A stretch of DNA of 38,456 nt, taken from IMG/VR virus record IMGVR_UViG_3300028610_001711, positions 1 through 38,456 of that record, one strand, 5' to 3'. Origin of the DNA: a virus. Below, in pieces: positions 30,013-37,395 of this stretch. Under the pieces are notes generated by a model. It ran no database searches. It saw only the letters and a list, made by a program, of their open reading frames with translations, and was not told the DNA's origin. The number at the start of each line of letters is the position of its first letter. Position 1 is the stretch's first letter. A program made the translations under genes and the position numbers.

Positions 30013-30502
30013 AACCATTCTTGTATATGTGGATATGGATGGTGTGTTGGCTGATTTTGACGCAGCAATGATTGATAGGTTTGGTGTTTCTGCTGACGAC
30101 ATTACCAAGGAAGAAAAATGGAAGAAAATCAAGAATTATGATAATGATGTTGAACCTTGGTTCTTATCTCTACAACTTATGCCAGATGCAAAAGAGTTGT
30201 GGGCCTTCCTTACTTCCAATTTTGAACGAGTAGAGATACTGACCGCTGCTGGAATTACTCTCGATGATGCCCCCAAACAAAAGCGTAGATGGATCAAAGA
30301 TAACTTTGGTCCTGATGTAAGGGTCAATATTGTTAAGAAGGCTAAAGACAAAGAAGTGTTCGCGGAAGAGAATACTATCTTAATTGATGACCGCGCCAAG
30401 GCAGTTAACCCATTCATTGCCGCTGGCGGTAAAGGAATAATATATACCAGTGCATCTACTACTATCAAAACGTTAAAAGTTATGATGGAAGACTGGGATT
30501 AA
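30005..30502 (+). CDS. HAD-type 5'(3')-nucleotidase, copy 2
   Basis: A 165-residue protein, a tandem duplicate of the previous gene: YVDMDGVLADFDAAMIDRFG, ILTAAGITLDDAPKQKRRWI, NTILIDDRAKAVNPFIAAGG, TSASTTIKTLKVMMEDW. The last 50 residues are nearly the same in both, while the region around residues 30-50 differs, so the two may differ in substrate or pair as a heterodimer. Both catalytic Asp pairs are kept in each copy. Confidence 0.8.
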   Translation: MIKTILVYVDMDGVLADFDAAMIDRFGVSADDITKEEKWKKIKNYDNDVEPWFLSLQLMPDAKELWAFLTSNFERVEILTAAGITLDDAPKQKRRWIKDNFGPDVRVNIVKKAKDKEVFAEENTILIDDRAKAVNPFIAAGGKGIIYTSASTTIKTLKVMMEDWD

Positions 30503-30594
30503 CCAGTATTTATTACTTGAAGTATACAAGACTAAAACGCACTTGTGTATTGGTTACCGTCGGTGTTGGGATTGGATTATGCCGAACCACCATC

Positions 30595-32463
30595 TCATAT
30601 TGCATACTTAGCTTCTAATTCTTCTTGTACTGCTGTAATATTTGCTCCCGATAAATCAGAAGTAAATACTACCAATTCAAATAAAGCACCTTCAATAGAT
30701 ATAGAATTATCATAATTTGTAAGAATCGTACCAAGATCCCAATTGTTTGATCCAGCATCACCAGTCACGTTACCGAGATCAGATATTGTAAATTTACTTG
30801 TTGCATCCCCTCTAAATTCAGAAGTAAATAATCGAGCATTTATATCATATGTTTGAGCTGAACGTAAATATGTACCCGCCCACATATACCATTCATCATT
30901 ATTACCATCTTCTGTAGCTATTGAAACAATATTTCCTGAATCAGAACGATTATGCCAGATAACTGTGATTGCTGATGGGCTTGAATTTGATGGTTTAAAT
31001 ACTGTAAATACAACAAATGGTTCACCAATATCAATACCACTCGTTGTTTCTAATCCCGCAGATCCAGAAGAACTAACACCTGTATGACCATTTAATGTAG
31101 ATGTAGTGAGATTTGCTCCTGTTCCAACTACAACATCAAAATCACCAGCAGAACCAGCAGAACCAGAATTAGTCCATTCTGTAACTGGTGCACTTCCTAC
31201 AATTCCTTCTTCTTTATACCAATATGCAGGATCGAGATCTGCAATAGCTGAGGGGACTGTTGGTGTTGGCGTATTAGTTGGTGTAACAACCGGTGTATCA
31301 GTCGCTGAAACTGTTGGTGTAGCCGTAGTTGTTGGTGTAACAGCCGGAGTATCCGAAACAGTAGCTGTTACCGTTGGTGTAGCCGTAGTTGTTGGTGTAA
31401 CAGCCGGAGTATCCGAAATAGTTGGTGTTACTGTTGGTGTCACTGTGGATGTGACCGTAACTGTTGGTGTAACAGCCGGAGTATCCGAAATAGTTGGTGT
31501 TACTGTTGGTGTCACTGTGGATGTGACCGTAACTGTTGGTGTTACTGTTGATGTCATTGTTGGTGTTACTGTTGATGTGACCGTAACTGTTGGTGTTACT
31601 GTTGATGTGACCGTAACTGTTGGTGTCACGGTGTTGGTTGGTGTTTCTGTAGTTGTTGGTGAAGGAGTGTTTGTGGGTTGTGGTGATGGCTCCTCAGTAC
31701 TCGTTGGGGTAACTGTTGATGTAGGAGTAGGAGTATTTGTAACTGTCACCGTTGGTGTCACCGTGATTGTTGGTGTCACGGTGTTGGTTGGTGTAACAAC
31801 CGGTGTATCCGAAATTGTCGGAGTGACGGTTGGTGTAATAGTTACTGTGGCTGTAACAGTTGGTGTAATAGTTGGTGTTGCCGTAGTTGTTGGTGTTGCC
31901 GTAGTAGTTGGTGTCACCTCTGGTGTAACGGATGGTATAACAGATGTGGTTGGTGTAATTGTTGGCGATATCGGGGGTGCTGTCAAACTAGGAGTAACCG
32001 TGGGGGTTGCTGGCTGGTCAGTAAAGCATCCACCGCCACCCTGTACATTAGTATCCTCATCTTCTACGGATTGTGGTATAGCAACATTCTGTGTAATTTG
32101 CAGTGCAACCCAAGAAGTTTTAAAGAATTCCTTAAATTCTTTTTTATTCACAAATGCATCATTAAGAACTTGAAAGAAAATGTGGTTTACATCTTCAACT
32201 TGAAAACTATCATATATTGCTTGCATGGTAGCAACGATATCTTCTGGGGTAGAGAAGTTGACATTGTTATTAACGAAGGAGTCAATATCAATCCCACTAA
32301 ATTCCCTAGTAGAATCAGTTAAGATACCAATAACAGTAGATTGTGCTAAATCAGGATCAACAAAAATCTGATCATTACCTAATCCAAAACGAGTGTCAGC
32401 ATCAAACCCTGCATCATACAGGATTCGTTCTAATGATGGTAATGTTTTGGATCTATCAGTCAT
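30595..32463 (-). CDS. Thr-Pro-rich adhesin / fibre-like protein with a lectin-type C-terminus
   Basis: A 622-residue protein. A folded head (1-135) contains SFVNNNVNFSTPEDIVATMQ and other helical stretches typical of a virion attachment part. Residues 150-405 are a mucin-like run of PT(V/I)T(V/A/P)T repeats. The C-terminal 215 residues, from LDPAYWYKEEG to EELEAKYAI, read as a concanavalin/LamG-type beta sandwich (FVVFTVFKPSNSSPSAITVI, LFELVVFTSDLSG). It likely binds a host surface glycan. The antisense strand is open too because of the repeat. A CATAAATA octamer lies 25 bases upstream. Confidence 0.75.
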   Translation of the reverse strand: MTDRSKTLPSLERILYDAGFDADTRFGLGNDQIFVDPDLAQSTVIGILTDSTREFSGIDIDSFVNNNVNFSTPEDIVATMQAIYDSFQVEDVNHIFFQVLNDAFVNKKEFKEFFKTSWVALQITQNVAIPQSVEDEDTNVQGGGGCFTDQPATPTVTPSLTAPPISPTITPTTSVIPSVTPEVTPTTTATPTTTATPTITPTVTATVTITPTVTPTISDTPVVTPTNTVTPTITVTPTVTVTNTPTPTSTVTPTSTEEPSPQPTNTPSPTTTETPTNTVTPTVTVTSTVTPTVTVTSTVTPTMTSTVTPTVTVTSTVTPTVTPTISDTPAVTPTVTVTSTVTPTVTPTISDTPAVTPTTTATPTVTATVSDTPAVTPTTTATPTVSATDTPVVTPTNTPTPTVPSAIADLDPAYWYKEEGIVGSAPVTEWTNSGSAGSAGDFDVVVGTGANLTTSTLNGHTGVSSSGSAGLETTSGIDIGEPFVVFTVFKPSNSSPSAITVIWHNRSDSGNIVSIATEDGNNDEWYMWAGTYLRSAQTYDINARLFTSEFRGDATSKFTISDLGNVTGDAGSNNWDLGTILTNYDNSISIEGALFELVVFTSDLSGANITAVQEELEAKYAI

Positions 32464-32487
32464 AATTTAAATTCAATATAATTATAT

Positions 32488-32495
32488 TATTTATG
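32488..32495 (-). promoter_or_regulatory. T4-type late promoter octamer CATAAATA
   Basis: One base off TATAAATA, on the minus strand, 25 bases before the ATG at 32463, and next to an ATATAATTATAT palindrome. Confidence 0.5.
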
Positions 32496-32496
32496 G

Positions 32497-33621
32497 CTAT
32501 GCACCACCAAATGTAATACCACTTATCCACCCAGTGCAATTATCAACTGGTGTTCCGCCAGCACCAATTGCTATTTCAAGAGTCCATTGTGTATCTGCTT
32601 CCCCTGCACCACTAATCGGATCGTAAACGCAACGATTTCCCCACTCTATGGAACCACTAGCTGGCATTTGTATCCAAGCACTATATATTCCTGTTTTAGA
32701 ACCAGTTACATACCATTCAGCCGTAACTATTACTCTAAACCAATAAATTGTTGGATCTGCTGGCGGTGTTGTATTCAACCAAGTAGATGGAAAATTATCA
32801 GAATAAGAAACATGTGGTGGATTGTCAATTGGTGTAATTATTGTACCGTTTGAATTAAATCTAACCCACGTAAGCATGGTACCAGCATCTGAACGATTAC
32901 CGGTTACGTAATAACTACCACCATTTAATGGCAATGGTTCTGTTGGGGTTGGTGTAACTGCTGGTGTTCCCGGTGGTGTTGCTGTTGGTGTTGGTGTAGA
33001 AGTTACTGCCGGTGTAGAAGTTACTGCCGGTGTTGGCGAACTTGTGACTGTCACTGTTGGGGTTGGTGTTAGTGATGATGCCGGTGCCGGTGTTGCTGTT
33101 GCTGTCACTTGGGCCGTCGGTGTCACCGTCTCCGTTGGTGTCACTGTTGGCGTGACTGCTGGCGAACCACCCGGTGTTCCCGGTGGAGTACTTGCTGGTG
33201 TATTTGGTGGTGTATTTGGTGGTGTTCCCGGTGGTGTTCCCGGTGGTGTATCAGTTGGTGTCACAGTGGACGTGGCTGAAAATGTTGGTGTCACAGTGGA
33301 CGTGGGAGTTACCGTGGGTGTTACAGTAGAAGTTTGTGTATTTGTTGGGGTAAGAGTAGGGGTTGGCGTAACTGTACTCGTTTCTGTTACTGTATTTGTT
33401 GGTGTCACCCAGTCTGTTATTACTGATTCTGAAAAATCAACCAATAGCTGGGTACCAACATCAAATGGATTATTAGATGCTGCATCAGGATCTACAAAGT
33501 TGTATTGCTCAAGTATCTCCAAAATTTTGGTATGATACGGCTTAACTTCATTGAAATATGTTATAAATGATTGTATGGGTGTAGAAATCCCAGAATCTTC
33601 TGCACCGGTATTATCAGTCAT
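32497..33621 (-). CDS. Second Thr-Pro-rich virion protein
   Basis: A 374-residue protein. The head includes ITYFNEVKPYHTKILEILEQYNFVD; VKPYHTKI is a motif I recall from structural proteins of large tailed phages. Residues 75-225 are TPT repeats, here mixed with PGTPPGTPPNTPPNTPASTP (Pro/Gly-rich). The C-terminal 145 residues form a beta-rich domain (YVTGNRSDAGTMLTWVRFNS, WNxx-like WGNRCVYDP). Same plan as its neighbour but with unrelated ends, so head and tip were exchanged around a common linker. Exact late octamer 25 bases upstream. Confidence 0.75.
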   Translation of the reverse strand: MTDNTGAEDSGISTPIQSFITYFNEVKPYHTKILEILEQYNFVDPDAASNNPFDVGTQLLVDFSESVITDWVTPTNTVTETSTVTPTPTLTPTNTQTSTVTPTVTPTSTVTPTFSATSTVTPTDTPPGTPPGTPPNTPPNTPASTPPGTPGGSPAVTPTVTPTETVTPTAQVTATATPAPASSLTPTPTVTVTSSPTPAVTSTPAVTSTPTPTATPPGTPAVTPTPTEPLPLNGGSYYVTGNRSDAGTMLTWVRFNSNGTIITPIDNPPHVSYSDNFPSTWLNTTPPADPTIYWFRVIVTAEWYVTGSKTGIYSAWIQMPASGSIEWGNRCVYDPISGAGEADTQWTLEIAIGAGGTPVDNCTGWISGITFGGA

Positions 33622-33645
33622 CAGAACGCCTCATTGTTATACTAC

Positions 33646-33653
33646 ATATTTAT
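33646..33653 (-). promoter_or_regulatory. T4-type late promoter octamer TATAAATA
   Basis: Exact match on the minus strand, 25 bases before the ATG at 33621. Arms ATTGTTATAC and GGTATACAAT flank it with one bulged base. Confidence 0.65.
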
Positions 33654-33671
33654 AGAGGTATACAATAAGTG

Positions 33672-33878
33672 TTATCCCTGTATTTTTACTTTCATGGATG
33701 GTTGAGCTATGGGAAGTGGGTTGAAATCTAGGTTAAGCACCCGAATGGACCGTTTTAGAGCACCGATAATAGCTTTTTTACGAAGATCAACAATATTTTC
33801 GACATCTACGAGAGAAAGAAACGTCTCTAAGTCGTTCTCATCATAAAGTATTTTAAGATATTCGTTGTCGTATTTCAT
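33672..33878 (-). CDS. Small hypothetical late protein
   Basis: A 68-residue protein: acidic helical start (DNEYLKILYDENDLETFLSL), then VDLRKKAIIGALKRSIRVLN and a short strand-rich end. It has an AATAAATA element 27 bases upstream. Function unknown. Confidence 0.65.
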   Translation of the reverse strand: MKYDNEYLKILYDENDLETFLSLVDVENIVDLRKKAIIGALKRSIRVLNLDFNPLPIAQPSMKVKIQG

Positions 33879-33904
33879 CGGCTAAATAGTGTAATTGTTT
33901 ACAT

Positions 33905-33912
33905 TATTTATT
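33905..33912 (-). promoter_or_regulatory. Late-promoter octamer AATAAATA
   Basis: One base off TATAAATA, 27 bases before the ATG at 33878. A TGTAA/TTACA pair lies just downstream. Confidence 0.45.
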
Positions 33913-33932
33913 CAACCGGTGGATATTGTTTT

Positions 33933-34124
33933 TTAAATGATACGCACGCCTTCAAAAAATTCTTCTGTCAGCGTTGGTCTGGGGGATTTACTACCTTTGG
34001 TTCTGGCACGATGAAGTTCAGCCATATGGGTAAGGACCAAAATAGAACGATTAATTTGAGCCACACGGTCTAAAGTGGTCTTCTTATTAGCCGTGGAACG
34101 ATTCTGTGTTAAATAATTTACCAT
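33933..34124 (-). CDS. Small basic late protein
   Basis: A 63-residue protein from the ATG at 34124, with CAGGG just upstream. An ATG at 34166 is in frame but lies ahead of the CATAAATA octamer that should be the promoter. Basic and Ser/Thr-rich (NRSTANKKTTLDRVAQINRS, ARTKGSKSPRPTLTEEFFEG). It may bind DNA or RNA; no family recognised. Confidence 0.62.
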   Translation of the reverse strand: MVNYLTQNRSTANKKTTLDRVAQINRSILVLTHMAELHRARTKGSKSPRPTLTEEFFEGVRII

Positions 34125-34149
34125 GGTACCCTGCATTTGTTTACAAGAG

Positions 34150-34157
34150 TATTTATG
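34150..34157 (-). promoter_or_regulatory. T4-type late promoter octamer CATAAATA
   Basis: One base off TATAAATA, 26 bases before the ATG at 34124 and overlapping the 5' end of the upstream alternative frame. Confidence 0.45.
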
Positions 34158-34162
34158 ATAAC

Positions 34163-35209
34163 TCACTGCAAAAAATTATAATTTTTCAACATGAACTCTC
34201 TAAGGCGAAGCTTGGCTTCAAAATCATAATAGGTCTTATCTACTATTGTCTTGAGTACGTACAGTTTGCCAAATTTATTTATAGATTTACATATATCAGT
34301 ACAGGGCAGTGTATCTGGGAGAGAGATACCCCACCCAAGGTCAATGGCTTGTTGAGCTAGGTTCATTCCATCTTTATTATAGTCAGGGATAACTACTTTG
34401 TTCCTTCTAGATCTATCCAGAAGCAATACCTTACCCTTTTTCATAGCGTTTGCAAGTACGGCCACACCATTGACATGCCATGAATCAAAAAACCCTTCTG
34501 TTATATACAATGGGATTTCTGGGTCACTCACATACAAATTATCCATCCCAAACATGACAGACTGGCTATCCTCTATGGTTACAGTGATGTATTTTTTGAC
34601 ACTCTCACCAACGAATATCCTCGCTTGCCAGTAAATCATGCGGTCATTGTAATATGATGGTATAATAATTCTTGGCCGGAGAGACCTAGATAAATGTATA
34701 TCCCCATCTAAGGTAGAGTTGGTCTTCCCCGTGGATAAGAAAAACGGATAATCGTCTTGGGTCATCTTGTATTTTTCCCACAAGAAATCCCTAGCCTCCT
34801 CTGCCAATATGTCATCGTCATCGAATTTGTTCATTAGTTTGAAGAAGTCTGGTATGGGTAAGTTGGGCAAATGAACTTTTGTTGGACGCTTTAGAACTTT
34901 GCCTTTCTCTGTCTTGATTTTTGAGGTAATAAGGGCATTTATATCCTTGGGTGGTATACCAAAAGAACGGAAGATGTCGTACATATTCTTAGAATGTGGA
35001 GAATCACGGGTTGGATCAAAATTACCATCTATGCCACAATTAAAGCAGTTGTAGAAGCATATGTCCTCTTCAAACAACCATCCTCCACGAGGTCCCTTGG
35101 TATGCGTACCATCACCACAAACCTCACAAAATATCTTGTTCCAGCCCTTAGCTGATGGAGAATGTACGAGAGGCACATGAGTTCGTACTATGTCTTCGAT
35201 AGTATCCAT
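34163..35209 (-). CDS. DNA primase, T4 gp61 type
   Basis: A 348-residue protein, close to the 342 of T4 gp61. The zinc ribbon is C28-x2-C31 (CEVCGDG), then a GGW strand and C55-x2-C58 (CFNCG). The Toprim domain is marked by YITEGFFDS (catalytic Glu) and VVIPDYNKDG (Asp pair). It makes RNA primers for the lagging strand together with the replicative helicase gp41, whose gene is not in this window. Like gp61 it lacks an own helicase domain. No late octamer is seen upstream, fitting an early replication gene. Confidence 0.85.
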   Translation of the reverse strand: MDTIEDIVRTHVPLVHSPSAKGWNKIFCEVCGDGTHTKGPRGGWLFEEDICFYNCFNCGIDGNFDPTRDSPHSKNMYDIFRSFGIPPKDINALITSKIKTEKGKVLKRPTKVHLPNLPIPDFFKLMNKFDDDDILAEEARDFLWEKYKMTQDDYPFFLSTGKTNSTLDGDIHLSRSLRPRIIIPSYYNDRMIYWQARIFVGESVKKYITVTIEDSQSVMFGMDNLYVSDPEIPLYITEGFFDSWHVNGVAVLANAMKKGKVLLLDRSRRNKVVIPDYNKDGMNLAQQAIDLGWGISLPDTLPCTDICKSINKFGKLYVLKTIVDKTYYDFEAKLRLREFMLKNYNFLQ

Positions 35210-35269
35210 GCGCGGAGTATAGCATATTACTGGAAGTTTAGCTATTTCTTCTTTTTACATGAAGACCGT

Positions 35270-35938
35270 TTAGGTTTTGGGTTTGGGTTTTGAGTTTTTC
35301 TCAATCACTTCTTCTTCATCTATATCATAGTTAAATTCGACAATTTTATCATCACCGCGTTGCTTAAGGCGCTCTATAAGTTCTACTGAACCAAACCAAA
35401 AATCTTTATCCTCACAGACGGCCTGTATTTCCTCCTCTGTAAGGAAATCCTTATAAAAGGAATGAGCAAGGTCCTTAAAATATTTCTCTGAGAATTTAAC
35501 TCTCTTAGCTACTTCACCACCCTTACCAATCGCGCCGTGGCTATAGTTATGAATCATAAAGGAACAATTGTCATTGACAATATAATAGTCCCCGGAGAGA
35601 AATATGAATGTCCCGGCTGAACATACCTCACCTTCTATGACGGTAGTAATTTCCGCCGGGGACTTGGAAATAGCTGATATTATCTGAATAGTGGTATTTA
35701 AATCACCGCCCGGTGTGTTAAGATAAATGAATATTTTATCATGTGGTTCAGATGTTTTGATGATGTTGAGCATGTCAACATATCTGTCAACTTCATCACT
35801 TATTTCCCCTGTGAGGTAGAAATGGTGTATGGTTACTGGGATTACTTGAGTATAATGCTTTATGGACTTTTCTTCCAAAAGACCACTTAATAACGGTAAT
35901 GCACTTAAAATCTCGTCTTCCTCAGAATTTGTCATCAA
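35270..35938 (-). CDS. ClpP-like serine protease
   Basis: A 222-residue protein with the ClpP core. IYLNTPGGDL (71-80) is the oxyanion strand, GEVCSAG (103-109) holds the nucleophile Ser 107, MIHNYSHG (128-135) the His 130, and EDKDFWFG (176-183) the Asp 179. The triad is complete. The C-terminus is longer and more charged than in bacterial ClpP. It could make a phage peptidase barrel or join host ClpX or ClpA. It lies directly downstream of, and in line with, the tmRNA, whose tag ends ALAA, a ClpXP signal. Confidence 0.82.
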   Translation of the reverse strand: MMTNSEEDEILSALPLLSGLLEEKSIKHYTQVIPVTIHHFYLTGEISDEVDRYVDMLNIIKTSEPHDKIFIYLNTPGGDLNTTIQIISAISKSPAEITTVIEGEVCSAGTFIFLSGDYYIVNDNCSFMIHNYSHGAIGKGGEVAKRVKFSEKYFKDLAHSFYKDFLTEEEIQAVCEDKDFWFGSVELIERLKQRGDDKIVEFNYDIDEEEVIEKNSKPKPKT

Positions 35939-35971
35939 ATGGATCTCCTAGATATCTTTGGCTGATAAAAA

Positions 35972-35979
35972 TATTTATC
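35972..35979 (-). promoter_or_regulatory. T4-type late promoter octamer GATAAATA
   Basis: One base off, 34 bases before the ATG of the ClpP-like gene, inside the perfect inverted repeat CTGATAAA...TTTATCAG (35962-35981). Confidence 0.45.
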
Positions 35980-36021
35980 AGATCGGAATGCGAGTGAAAA
36001 TTTTTCGAAATTAAACCTCCT

Positions 36022-36051
36022 AAAATCAAACGGCCCCAAAGGAGCCGTTTG
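36022..36051 (-). terminator. Terminator of the tmRNA
   Basis: On the minus strand CAAACGGCTCC pairs with GGGGCCGTTTG around a TTT loop, an 11-base-pair stem with one G-U, followed by ATTTT. It ends the tmRNA transcript before the ClpP-like gene. Part of the stem may double as a tmRNA pseudoknot element. Confidence 0.75.
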
Positions 36052-36312
36052 GCAGAAACTTGGGTAATAAGGCTTTCCAAACCCCAGAAAATTATGCAGC
36101 AAGAGCGAACTCTTCTTCAAAATCTTCGGTATAGCTTTCATCATTTGCAGATGTTTTATTTCTCGATATACGGCTCTTGAAACCGGATAGCCCAATAACC
36201 TATTCATCCCCTGTCGAAACCAAGGTCACCCCCATAAAAATATGCTTGGTGGAGGTGGAGGAAATCGAATCCTCGTCCAGAGCAACTTTCAATTAGAAAG
36301 TTTACTATCATT
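36025..36312 (-). ncRNA. ssrA: Circularly permuted (two-piece) tmRNA
   Basis: Read on the minus strand. First comes the acceptor piece: hairpin AACTTTC/GAAAGTT, then CTCTGGAC, the T arm GAGGA-UUCGAUU-UCCUC (36258-36274), CACCUCC (36251-36257) and ACCA ending at 36247. A 13-base spacer follows, then the coding piece from 36233: GGGGGUG, UUCGAC and the tag frame. GGGGGUG pairs fully with CACCUCC, and the third pair is G-U, the alanyl-tRNA synthetase identity pair. CAGGG can pair with CUCUG as helix P2. The tag frame (36092-36148) encodes ANDESYTEDFEEEFALAA and stop. This order, 3' part before 5' part, is that of permuted tmRNAs, which are cut into two pieces. It rescues stalled ribosomes and tags the product for proteolysis. 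Confidence 0.92.
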
Positions 36313-36319
36313 AAGTTAT

Positions 36320-36348
36320 ATATTACACCATGCAAAAAGGTTTGTCAA
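36320..36348 (-). promoter_or_regulatory. Strong sigma-70 promoter of the tmRNA
   Basis: TTGACA (36343-36348), 17 bases, TAATAT (36320-36325), read on the minus strand. Transcription should begin near 36312, directly before the acceptor-piece hairpin. Host polymerase can read it without phage factors. Confidence 0.8.
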
Positions 36349-36360
36349 ATGGTTTTTGAA

Positions 36361-36624
36361 CTAACTCACATGAAGTAAACTGTCAATAGATATCTCCTCA
36401 AATGAATCCCATTTACCTATATCAGTGATTTTGCGTTGCTCGGTATCTACCATTTCACCAGTCCCATGCCCAAAATCGTAATGGGCAATCTCATTTTCCT
36501 CATAAAAAACATGTACGGTGTCTGTTTCCTTCTCCAATTTGTATGTTAACTCATATGGATAGTGCGTAATAACAGCTCTGGCCCAATCTGCGAATGTTGT
36601 TTGGTGGTTACCGCTCATTCTCAT
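36361..36624 (-). CDS. Small hypothetical protein upstream of the tmRNA
   Basis: An 87-residue acidic protein with a helical front (TTFADWARAVITHYPYELTY) and strands (TVHVFYEENEIAHYDFG). It overlaps the end of the Acb1-like gene by four bases, so it is coupled to it. Its end lies 12 bases before the tmRNA promoter. Function unknown. Confidence 0.68.
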   Translation of the reverse strand: MRMSGNHQTTFADWARAVITHYPYELTYKLEKETDTVHVFYEENEIAHYDFGHGTGEMVDTEQRKITDIGKWDSFEEISIDSLLHVS

Positions 36625-37124
36625 TTGTACTTACCATCTAATGCTAATTCTTCTTCGTATTCCCTGTCTATCTCCAGAGAGCCAAGAAGCTCCCCCATGT
36701 TGTGGCCCTTATAGTCAAAATCCCCACAATCATAAGATAATGTCATATGTGGGATAAACTCAGGGAAATCATAGGTAGCCTTGTGTTCATCCATGATTTC
36801 TTCGTGTCTATTAACGAGATCTGGGGCATCCATTATCACCACCAGAACGTTATTTTCCTCATCACCACTAGAAAAAATGTCCAGCTTTTTAGCCTTGATC
36901 TCAATTGGATCATCCAACTTTCCGCGTGGTTTGAAATCAGGAAGATGCTTACTAGAATGAATGACAGTCAGATGTATCTCTGATTCTTCAACTGGTTCAG
37001 GCACATTCAATTTTTCAATTACATCCAAAACCTTTTCTATTGACTCTTTAGAAAGTCTAACCCCGACGTATGTTCCCTTCTTTGGGGATTGCTTTTTTTC
37101 AGTTACGATTTGGGATAATTTCAT
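36621..37124 (-). CDS. 2H phosphoesterase, Acb1-like (anti-CBASS candidate)
   Basis: A 167-residue protein. Two His-x-Thr motifs, IHLTVIHS (47-54) and PHMTLSYD (126-133), mark the 2H phosphoesterase fold. The layout (TYVGVRLSKES at the front, RHEEIMDEHKATYDFPEFIP before the second motif, EYEEEL near the end) agrees with my memory of T4 57B/Acb1, which hydrolyses the cyclic nucleotide signals of CBASS defence. It opens with MKLSQIVTE, like other late proteins here. It starts one base downstream of the next gene's end. Confidence 0.7.
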   Translation of the reverse strand: MKLSQIVTEKKQSPKKGTYVGVRLSKESIEKVLDVIEKLNVPEPVEESEIHLTVIHSSKHLPDFKPRGKLDDPIEIKAKKLDIFSSGDEENNVLVVIMDAPDLVNRHEEIMDEHKATYDFPEFIPHMTLSYDCGDFDYKGHNMGELLGSLEIDREYEEELALDGKYK

Positions 37125-37125
37125 T

Positions 37126-37395
37126 TCACTTCACCGAATCCTCTTCCGTTATGGGAACTAATATGTTCCCATATAACTCAACTATCTTCTCAACCAACAC
37201 ATCAACGGTGCCTTCATCTCTTTCAAGCAAGGCAGTTTGCATGTTTCTACCATGTGTGTATCTTTGGGTTTCAGATCTATGGGTGCTTATTGACAAATAA
37301 AAGTTCCCTTGATCATAGGCAACAGAGTATACTAAATCCTCTCCCAAACGCTCAATTAACTTTTTATGTAGAATCAGCGTGTCTTTAAATTTCAT
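37126..37395 (-). CDS. Small hypothetical protein
   Basis: An 89-residue protein starting MKFKDTLILHKKL, with AAGGAAAC upstream of the ATG. LVYSVAYDQGNFYLSIST and LVEKIVELYGNILVPI suggest a small alpha/beta fold. The last residues (TEEDSVK) end one base before the Acb1-like gene starts, and its start overlaps the DHFR gene. Confidence 0.65.
   Translation of the reverse strand: MKFKDTLILHKKLIERLGEDLVYSVAYDQGNFYLSISTHRSETQRYTHGRNMQTALLERDEGTVDVLVEKIVELYGNILVPITEEDSVK

Noticed and set aside
31106-32173. Long plus-strand open frame of Val-Gly repeats
   Set aside because: Antisense of the Thr-Pro repeats in the adhesin gene. Its composition follows from the repeat, and it lacks a start signal.
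33044-33535. Second Val-Gly-rich plus-strand frame
   Set aside because: Same cause: antisense of the second Thr-Pro-rich gene.
35935-36207. 90-residue open frame on the minus strand
   Set aside because: It is a read-through of the tmRNA coding piece in another frame, with no ribosome-binding site; the RNA structure explains the sequence.
36247-36312. Ordinary tRNA gene ending in CCA
   Set aside because: The T arm and CCA are present but no anticodon or D arm precedes them; the matching 5' half lies downstream, which makes it the acceptor piece of the permuted tmRNA.
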